DNA of 64,000 nucleotides from Aedes albopictus. Lineage: Eukaryota > Arthropoda > Insecta > Diptera > Culicidae. The translations under genes were made by a program, and so were the position numbers. The notes below the pieces were generated by a model that was not told where the DNA came from, made no database searches, and worked only from the letters and a program-made list of their open reading frames with translations. Location: the NCBI RefSeq assembly GCF_035046485.1, contig NC_085138.1, positions 343,492,263-343,556,262 on the forward strand, in the 5' to 3' direction. Position 1 is the stretch's first letter; each line of letters begins with the position of its first letter. Shown piece after piece: positions 56,281 to 64,000 of the stretch.

Positions 56281-57534
56281 AACAACTGTGATTCATAAAC
56301 CCTATAACACATAATAAACAACTCAATTCGATAAAAGTTTCCCATGAGGAATAATAATAATTCGAGTTTTTCAATGACTCCACTGATTAGCACGGCTCTA
56401 GAAAATCCTGATATATCCATTCATTAAACTTAGTCTTCTACTACATATAAAAACTTTGAACTTACAGACATCTGTTCCTTATCATTGTTCGTTCCGTATT
56501 ACCTTCTATTTTCAGTCAAGTATCTACCAAAGGTCATTTATACCCTCAAATCTAAATTGTACGATAACAATCATTGTAAGATATGAACTTCTTTTATGTT
56601 TATAACAGGCATGTCATTGAACTCTTAACTAAAACAACCAAACAATCTTTATAGCTTGATGATCTCTTTTGCCAACATCCAATTCCCTATATCTCATAGT
56701 TTTTATAACTAAACTCTATTTACCGAAACATCAACTAGCTGTTTGGATTGACTCTAGACAGAGAAAGCCAGTATCCTTACTCTAGAAGTACTCCTCTCGA
56801 TGAGCAACTACAATTTTGAAATACCAATAATAAGCAATCGCGTTACACACATTCCCAGTTTTATTATTTTCTTCGTTACTCTTTTTTTCTAGGTAGTTAC
56901 GCCTCGAATCAAGTATGAGACACTGATGATGACCTTACAGTCGAGGTCGAAATACGTCAAAGATGCAAATTCTTAGTAGGATTAAAAGGAACAGTACTTA
57001 ACCCGATTTTCTTTTTACTTTCTAGTTGCACCTGTCCATTATTGAATCTTAGCTAAACTATCTCTGAATCCACCTCCATACATAACGAAATTTGTATTTG
57101 TATTGAATTTCTGGTGAGATGTTGGTCTAAAAGTTTTGCTCATTTTCTTCATGTTTCATCACGTCCAGATGCTCGTGGACCTTTGCATGAACTAATTATT
57201 TTATTATTTGATGGAAACTTGAATAAAGGCCTCGCGTCCGATCCTAGATCAATTGCTTCCAGTCGCAATTAACGGTAAAAGTACTTTCCTCTTAACCATC
57301 AAGGAGTTCTCTATTTTTCTGCTGAACGTTGTCTTCGGTCATTATTCTTTCATCATTTTTTTATGTTATACCGTTCACATATCAGTGTAATTTTAAGCAT
57401 GTAATATGATTTACAGCAACACTTATATTCATCTCATAAAAGCAATTTATTAGCCTTATTCGGTTTAAATACCTTCGTTTGTCAGACTTTCTCAAGTGTG
57501 GACTACACTGCCACTCTTTCGCCTTCATTCCTTA
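56281..57534. other. 1.25 kb unassigned
   Basis: AT-rich, no open frame of note. A CTGATGA...GAAA motif at 56923-56952 resembles a hammerhead ribozyme core (see findings). Confidence 0.35.
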
Positions 57535-60500
57535 GTGAATTTAATCACAACGCTTTTACTGTCTTACAGTGGTTTCAATTCCAGGGCTGAAAGTCTCTAT
57601 AATTTAGCTAAATCAATCAATCAATTCAATACCAGTGCCTAACAGTGAATCTAATCACAGTACTTCATTGAGTCATTTACCGAGATGACAAAAGTGTTGA
57701 TATTGATATTGATCTTCACGTGTTAAGACACGAATTCTTGGCTAATTTCTTTAATAAAGTTCGTAAATGAACTATACGCTGTACAGATGACCACTGGGAT
57801 AACTATTTCTCCCACGTGACAGCAGCCAACATCAATCTTGTATCCACATTCACAATGCAGTGTATACAAGATTTACCTATAAGGTGTTGGATTCTAAGAC
57901 ATGGCAGCAGCGCATCCGGGCGGTTTCAACAATGTATAGGCCAGTGAATCTGGTTCCTCGAGCGTGAATAAGGATGAACTTGTTCACGATGGCGTCACAC
58001 TTCATGTAACAGCAAGATGTGAAATTGTAACTGCGGGACGTTGACAAAAATCACTACTCGCATCCTGTATCCGGCGAGATCTTTCGGTCACTGAATGTTC
58101 ATGAATATGTATGTCATTTTCTACAAACAGTCCCCGCATTTGCAGAAAAGAAGAAACAATCGGCTGAGAATTGAAGACCGTGGATTAGTCCATAAAGCAA
58201 CTGTCAATTTTGTTTTTTTTATGCGAGGAATCTATACTAACCTATGTACATTTAGTTGTTCAAATGATGTTATTCGATGATGTGTTGAAAGGCCTACATT
58301 GTCGAAACAAAAACCTGACGCCAAATGCGATCTGCCTTCAGCAATTTGTGAAACAAAATGACATCAGTAACGACACAGGGCTGTCATTTAATCGATGATG
58401 ATAACTGTCGGACAGGCGATAAAGACGGCATCTTGTTTCCTATGAAGATTAAGGACAGACTTGTTAGAATCCCAATATGGCCGCCACAATGGCCGTCATT
58501 GGCACCTACTCACGATTTTGAGTGCACAAATCTCTTCGTAAACAAAACCAGCGCACCTGAGCTTCTTATTTTAAGCTTATTACAAGTGAGCAAGAACAGA
58601 ATAATAAAATGCATTGTTGTTTGACGCTTGCTTTTTGAGATTTGTGCGTCTGAAGTATTGATGCACTGCTGAACCGGGATTTCAAGACGTTTGTCCTTAA
58701 AAGCATTTTTTTTAATTCGCCCTATAAACTTAAATTGAAATTGTAGTACCTTGGTGTGTTCACGACCCAGGTTTATATAAAACCTAATCTTACTCAATGA
58801 GGAATTGAGATCGAATCCCACTCTCCATAAACTCATCAAAATGTTACCAAAAAATATATAATTATGCTTTGAATGGCCGAGCTTTCCTTAGGCTTACCAA
58901 CTCGGTGCCCTGATCAAATATTTTCTTCATGCCCTTCTACATAAACTTTGTTAGTGAATTTAATCACAACTCTACTTTACACTTAGTCAGTCAGTGAATT
59001 TAATCACAATTATTTCCATTTGGTTCACAGTTAGCTTCCTTTGCTTTTCACCACTCGAGTGAATTGAATCACATCTCTTTTTCTTCATTTTCAAGTGAAT
59101 CAAATCACACTATATTCTAGGGTTTCGAGCTACTTGGGCACCTGCGTTAATTCCCGGCGCCTCACCGCAAAACAAATCAAAATATTACTTGCCGCATATT
59201 TTCTAAACGCACTTCCGTAGGTAATCATCTCCCGCAACATTTCCACAACGAGATCCACAGTCAAAGGTACACGTTTACTTTGAAATTTGGCACTGGTTCC
59301 GAGATTTGGTGCTAGACTAGGTGCAGTAAACTCGTTCAAAATCAACTTTCCGACAGAAAATCTTCACAACAATCATTGTTAACAACAAGTTCACACAATA
59401 AGGTATCTGATTAAAATGGAACAAGTGGACGAAAACGGTCGTTTCGTTGTGAACTTAGATATTGAACAATTTTGTTTCATGTAGGGGAATGGGATCAAAA
59501 ACCCTATGTATACTCTCAGTGAATTTAATCACGTCGCTTGTAAATAATGCACACAGTATTTCAACCAATACTTTTCACATTTTTTTTCCAGTGAATTTAA
59601 TCACCTTTCTTTCTGTAGTTTCGTAGCGAATTTAATCACAATGCTCTCTTACGCTTTTGTTGGTGTACACACAGAAGTCTTCATACGTATCCAGTGAATT
59701 TAATCACATCCCTATAGAACCTACCCATGTACTAAGCTAATATTTTATTGGAGAACGGGACATCAAAACAGCGAACTTGATCTGTATCGTTCAGAAAATT
59801 TTCCAGAAATTCCGTAAATATGACAACTGAAAGCATGGTTCATGGCATGAAACAGAATCAATATGTATTTGAAGAACCGACGAGAATATGTGAACTCGTG
59901 ACAAAGCATTTACTCCGTCCTCAACCAGGGGCTCCACAGACCGAACCATTACTAATACTGGACAGCGGACTGGACACAGAATATGCAGTGTCCTAGAGAA
60001 AAACTATCCGTTAGACTTCCGAGCCTTTCCCGACTGTAACAGTAATAGAGGAAACGTGATATGCCCACACAACTGACGGTGGCAACAACAGTGCGCCAAC
60101 GAAGCACACACTTTAGTTTTCTTAGTTGGATCTGGTTTAACTAAAGAAGGTGTCAAGTAACGTTGAAATTTAAAAGTTTGATTTGGATTTGTTACTCGAC
60201 CCAGCTAATTTAATTGATTCATTGATGAGAACAATGTGCCTTAGTGAAACACCACAAATGCAATGTTCCGTGTGTGAGTTAAAACTTTACGATAAACTAT
60301 TCATCCTACTAGAAAACAAACGTTTATTTTTTTTTTCTTAGGCACTCTCAATCCAAGTATTGAAAGAACAAATTATACTTCAATGTTTTTGTTTAGTTAA
60401 ACAATTGAATTGCATATTCCTTCTAGTTCCAGTACCAATTAAGCCAAATACATCTCGCTTTCAGAAACACCTCGCTTATACTATACATACATGGAACATG

Positions 60501-60763
60501 ATTCATATTCGAAAACATTGTATCTGAATATCATGTGTCAAAACTATCGTAAACTATCAAATATGTCATGCTTAAAAGGAATAATGAGTCACTAGCCGCC
60601 ACACTATACGAAAATCATAGGTGCTATAAGATGGCAGGATGCGATGGGCGGGACATGTTGTTGATGTGCCAGATCTCCAGTGAATTTGATCACACATAAT
60701 ATCTCAAGTTATATCTCAAGTGAATTCAATCACAACAACGCTACTTTAAGTGAATTAAATCAC
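57535..60763. repeat. Cluster of 13 AGTGAATTTAATCACA motifs
   Basis: GTGAATTTAATCAC or a one- to two-base variant at 57535, 57645, 58954, 58994, 59059, 59095, 59519, 59591, 59626 (GCGA start), 59694, 60680, 60720 and 60750. Twelve of 13 keep both GTGAAT and ATCAC; variation is concentrated at positions 7-9. Nearly all are preceded by A and most followed by A. All have the same orientation. GTGA and TCAC form inverted half-sites. Spacing runs from 30 to 1,309 bp, so it is not a tandem array. No copy was noticed elsewhere in the window. Confidence 0.85.
58449..58700. mobile_element. TTAA MITE, copy 2 (inverted relative of 15555-15794)
   Basis: TTAAGGACAGACTTGTTAGA at the left and AAGACGTTTGTCCTTAA at the right, both bounded by TTAA. 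Body matches the other copy in reverse orientation. It lies in the gap between motif copies 2 and 3 of the AGTGAATTTAATCACA cluster and carries none itself. Confidence 0.8.
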
Positions 60764-61489
60764 ATTATCAATAGACACATTCCAGCGTAACGGGACACTG
60801 CGAGGAACTAACTTTCGTGAATAAATGACGTCTGCAATCGAATATAATGTTCATGACCATATGGTTTAACAGGTTTTATAACAAGCTTATTAGATGTACT
60901 TCCTGATGCAATACTTGTTATATGGGGTTTTGGTTCCAATTTACTTTATATAACATGTTACATTTCGTAACGGGACACCATCGCAGAAATCTTCTTTTTA
61001 AAATTTTCAATCTGAAATGCGTATATCAGCTCTGTTATGAGGTTTTGAATAATAGAGTCTTCTAGACATTTCTTCTTTGGATTGATGTGAACAAGATTGC
61101 CGAAGTGAGTTTTACTGAGAAATGTATAGTTTTGGAAATATTCTTGATTTAGTTTTAGGAACGCAGCGTTACGCTCGCGTGAAAACAGTGTTTTGCAAAT
61201 GGTGTCCCGTTACGGCTAAAGACATCTAGTTGTAGATCAAATGCTTTGCTAGATCGAATGTTGGTGTCTTCGGCAATGTTTTTCAGACAGATGGTAGCTG
61301 TCCTGTAGGACACAAATAGGCCTTCAAACCCGCTCTGGCCCTATGGTGGCCATCTGAATGGGCCCTAAGGAACCTGTTTCGAGGTTTATTTACCCTTCAC
61401 GTACCCGACCCCCGACAACACATTTTCAAAATGCTGGCATTCCGTCAATTTTCATCTGATTTTTTTAGGGCCCCCTCAATTGATCATAA

Positions 61490-62180
61490 ATTGGTGCTAG
61501 TTTATTATACTCAAGTGTCCAATATCCGGTACCATTCCGGAGATATTCCGGATTGTGCTGGGGTCAGGATGTTGTCTAAATGGCTAAAAGTGATTATTTC
61601 GTGTGTTGTTGTGTTTGAACCATCGATTTTCAGCGTAATTTTTGTTGCGAACAGTAAAACACAACTGCTATAACCAGATTTTAATAAGTTGGCCCTTCCG
61701 GATCCTCGTGACAGGTTCCGCGGGGCCTCATTGGGGACACTTCTGATTTTCAACTTAAACATGCCGTGCGACATATCAATCTTCATGATTTCGAATGACT
61801 GAGTCAGAAACGATAGACTGAAGTATGTTTCAACTAATATGGCTACCCCGGAACATATAGCACAGTTTCCACGGGGGTGTCATCGAAGACATTTCTGGTT
61901 TGTAACCAAAACATGCCGAGCGACGTATCAATCTTCATGATTTCGAAATAATGGGATAGAAAAAAATGACTGAAGTATATATGAACTGATATGGCCGCTC
62001 CGGAACACCTGGAGCAGGTTCCGCGGGGGCCTCTAAAACACAATAACACACACGAAATAATCACTTTCAGCCATTTGGCAAAACAGACCCCTTCCCCACC
62101 CCCTGTTCACAGTACAATCCGGAATATCTCCGGAATGGTTTCGATAACACATGGCCACTTGAGTGTAATACTTGAAGTTT
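61490..62180. mobile_element. Foldback with ATTCCGGAGATATTCCGG arms and tandem core
   Basis: Arms 61490-61620 and 62033-62180 are complementary (ACCATTCCGGAGATATTCCG / AATATCTCCGGAATGGT; GGCTAAAAGTGATTATTTCG / CGAAATAATCACTTTCAGCC). Between them a unit of about 151 bp is repeated 2.2 times (starts near 61698, 61848, 62000; shared CAGGTTCCGCGGGG, AACATGCCGNGCGAC, TCAATCTTCATGATTTCGAA). Confidence 0.75.
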
Positions 62181-62639
62181 AATTGTATCTCCAAAACTAT
62201 GATTGGGCGACGTATCTATCTTCGCGGTTTGCCCATATTCTACAATATAATGATCCGAATAAGATTCAATGATATCTATAGTACATTCTTCCAGTCTCCT
62301 CAAGCATATGTTGCATGTTGCTTTATTCCAGTAACGACACAAACAAACGGATTTCGAGACGAAAAAAGGTTGACAATCAAAACGACAAGAGAGAGGTCGC
62401 TAGACTTTCAATCAACTACTAATTTATGTAGTCACAAAAAGTAATGTAACGCAACGCCATGTTCGTGATGCATTTTTTCATTTTTTTTTTATTTTCAATA
62501 AGCACATAAGCTTCAAAAGGTGTCAGGCCATTCGGCCGAAGTTCATTAGGCCGAAGGCCATTTGGCCGAAGGTCATTAGGCCGAATGGTCATTAGGCCGA
62601 ATGGTCATTAGGCCGAATGGTCATTGGGTCTTCTTCTTG

Positions 62640-62780
62640 CCGTTACGCCCCCACTGAGACAAAGCCTGCTTCTCAGCTTGCTCCACAGTTATTAACTGAA
62701 AGCTTCCTCTGAAAATGACCATTTTGCATGTGTGTATCGTGTGACAGGCACGAAGATACTTTATTGATGATGAGTCTACC
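62640..62780 (-). mobile_element. SINE 3' fragment inside the foldback
   Basis: CCGTTACGCCCCCACTGAGA, CTCCACAGTTATTAACTGAA and ATCGTGTGACAGGCACGAAG match the body of the Feilai-like SINE in reverse orientation; the tRNA head is absent. Confidence 0.6.
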
Positions 62781-62784
62781 TATA

Positions 62785-62960
62785 TTTTACCCATGAATTT
62801 TTCCTTCTTTTTCATATAGGCTGTTCTTTCTAGTATCATTGCTAAACTAGTTTTTGGCGTTGAAAATGCTGATATTCAATTCATAAATTTTTCCTTCTTT
62901 AAAACATAGGCTATTCTTTCTAGTTTCATTGTTAAACTAGTTTTTGGCAAAAATTGTTGG
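62785..62960 (+). repeat. Tandem duplication, unit about 90 bp
   Basis: AATTTTTCCTTCTTT...CATAGGCT.TTCTTTCTAGT.TCATTG.TAAACTAGTTTTTGGC occurs twice (about 62797 and 62886) with a few differences. Confidence 0.7.
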
Positions 62961-63082
62961 AAAAGGTAAAAACAACGGCTAACTTTCAATTCGTCCTGAT
63001 GACCATTCGGCCCAATGGCCATTTGGCCTAATGACCATTCGGTCTAATGGCCTTTGGCCTAATGACTTTCAGTCTAATGACC

Positions 63083-64000
63083 CAGCATCGCTTCAAAATA
63101 TATAAGTAAACTATACGGTGATTAATGAGGTAAACAAGGAATGCCAACCATCACTATGGGATCTTCAAGTTTTGAACTTTGTGAGATTCCAAAAACCTTT
63201 TTATACATCATGGTGGTAATTCATAGGACATGGTAAAAAGGCTATAGCATCTAAAGAGTATGCTGTCACCACAAAACTTAATAAAATATCACTTGTTATA
63301 CTGATCCACCAGAATACTCGCCCTTTGTTTACGTAGTTTTCGTAGAGAGCTGAGAAGCGGGTTTTGTTCCAGTAGGGGCGTTACACCAAGAAGGATAATG
63401 AAAATATATACACCCTATAATATCATTTCATAATGGGTACAGATTTTTGGGTATATATTTGATAAAACCAAACTTATTTATTCACTTATGAATGTCTTTC
63501 AAATTTCCGTAACGGGACACCATGTCTACGTACCCATTGTAACGCCTAAGATAACGCGTCGATCAAGGCAACCCATGTGTTAGATGAAAGGTCTCCACAA
63601 GTACTAAGAGAATCCTGAAAATCATTTTTCTTAAGTTCGTAATAAATTCGTTATTACAACAAATGTGGCATTTTCGTAACGGGACACCATTAAATTGCGG
63701 CTATTGCAAAAAGTGCTTAAAACATATCAAAACCCATTTTTATGAAAAATTTCCTTTAGGTGTATAAAAAAATACATTATTATACTACATTAACAAAAAA
63801 ATAGATATAATGTTTTCGAACTTTAACATGCAAGCAGGCATACTTGAGAATTATCAATGAAATATTTTATTTTTATTGCATAAAATGCTATTACTTCACC
63901 TAGCTATTTAAACACGTTACCAGTCAAATTTTAAGTAAAGCAAATGGGTTTCCTAAGATTGAATCTTCTCTTTTTCATATGCTGGAAAGTTTGGGGCAAA
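63083..64000. other. AT-rich terminal 0.9 kb
   Basis: No gene or element boundary recognised, apart from two CGTAACGGGACAC copies at 63508 and 63675. Confidence 0.4.

Larger units (their letters stand above)
62521..63082. mobile_element. Foldback with GGTCATTAGGCCGAAT tandem arms
   Basis: The left arm (62525-62630) is a tandem array of the 16-mer GGTCATTAGGCCGAAT and variants; the right arm (62997-63082) is its inverted, more decayed counterpart. Between them lie a SINE fragment and a tandem duplication. The architecture is that of FB-type foldback elements. Confidence 0.75.
60786..63687. repeat. CGTAACGGGACAC motif, five exact copies
   Basis: Plus orientation at 60786, 60966, 63508 and 63675; reverse complement at 61202. 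The 60966, 63508 and 63675 copies extend to CGTAACGGGACACCAT; 61202 extends as TGGTGTCCCGTTACG. AACGGGACATC at 59755 is a weaker match. Not tandem. Confidence 0.8.

Noticed and set aside
57535..60763. CRISPR array
   Set aside because: Repeat units are 14-16 bp with spacing from 30 to over 1,000 bp and the genome is eukaryotic.
62525..62630. CRISPR-like or satellite array of GGTCATTAGGCCGAAT
   Set aside because: Units are contiguous with no spacers and have an inverted partner at 62997-63082, so it is a foldback arm.
1..64000. Endogenous viral element
   Set aside because: No capsid, polymerase or glycoprotein text of RNA or DNA viruses was seen in any frame; all RT-bearing text is LINE or Ty1/copia.

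Overview
This is a repeat-saturated, AT-rich, intron-and-intergene stretch of an arthropod nuclear genome, most likely a culicine mosquito of the Aedes type. The basis is the mix of element families: tRNA-headed SINEs of the Feilai style, a Ty1/copia element primed by a half initiator-tRNA, RTE-, R1- and CR1-like LINEs, and dozens of MITEs/foldbacks with TTAA, TA and other short target duplications. The species call is inference; no mitochondrial, rRNA or orthologous single-copy gene is present to fix it. No bacterial operon, CRISPR array or viral gene was seen. There is one 500-N assembly gap (8916-9415).

Layout. 1-5600: an 872-bp inverted-arm insertion with a 10-bp duplication (689-1560); a MITE at the (TTTA)n tail of a CR1-like LINE (2310-5600, minus); that LINE is split by a 2,050-bp TIR element (3366-5415), itself carrying a 263-bp MITE. 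5795-10145: SINE, two LINE scraps, the gap. 10146-18500: unassigned DNA with foldbacks and MITEs, including two TTAA MITEs sharing one TTAA (15437-15794) and a palindrome split by another element (16452-17479). 19155-26237: one minus-strand LINE shredded by a nearly intact 4,852-bp Ty1/copia element (19581-24432) and by MITEs; the copia element has itself received two MITEs. 27024-30137: an RTE-like LINE with an 881-bp retroposed insert and a MITE; two more copies lie at 42655-43957 (minus) and 45298-45943 (plus). 32550-36003: a 3.45-kb long-TIR element. 37108-38383 and 40870-42046: a TIR element and an almost perfect 1.18-kb palindrome. 49730-51292: an R1-like LINE split by an 800-bp palindrome. 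52195-56039: a repeat holding a hAT-like element, which holds another. 56040-64000: an orphan LTR with polypurine tract, then a gene-poor stretch with two striking dispersed motif clusters.

The only convincing host gene is the first coding exon of a secreted protein at 48402-48552 (plus), with a signal peptide, an R-X-K-R processing site, a splice donor, a plausible short 5'UTR intron and a TATA/initiator pair. Its later exons were not found; the repeat-filled DNA to the right may be its intron.

The main interest is the nesting order, which can be read exactly because many insertions have recognisable empty sites and target duplications, and the clusters of short dispersed motifs: AGTGAATTTAATCACA (13 copies, 57535-60763), CGTAACGGGACAC (5 copies, 60786-63687), TATGCGA (3489-4690) and GTGACGTTACAA (32888-35235). 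They look like binding-site arrays of mobile elements or of a host chromatin protein, and none is explained by a coding feature.
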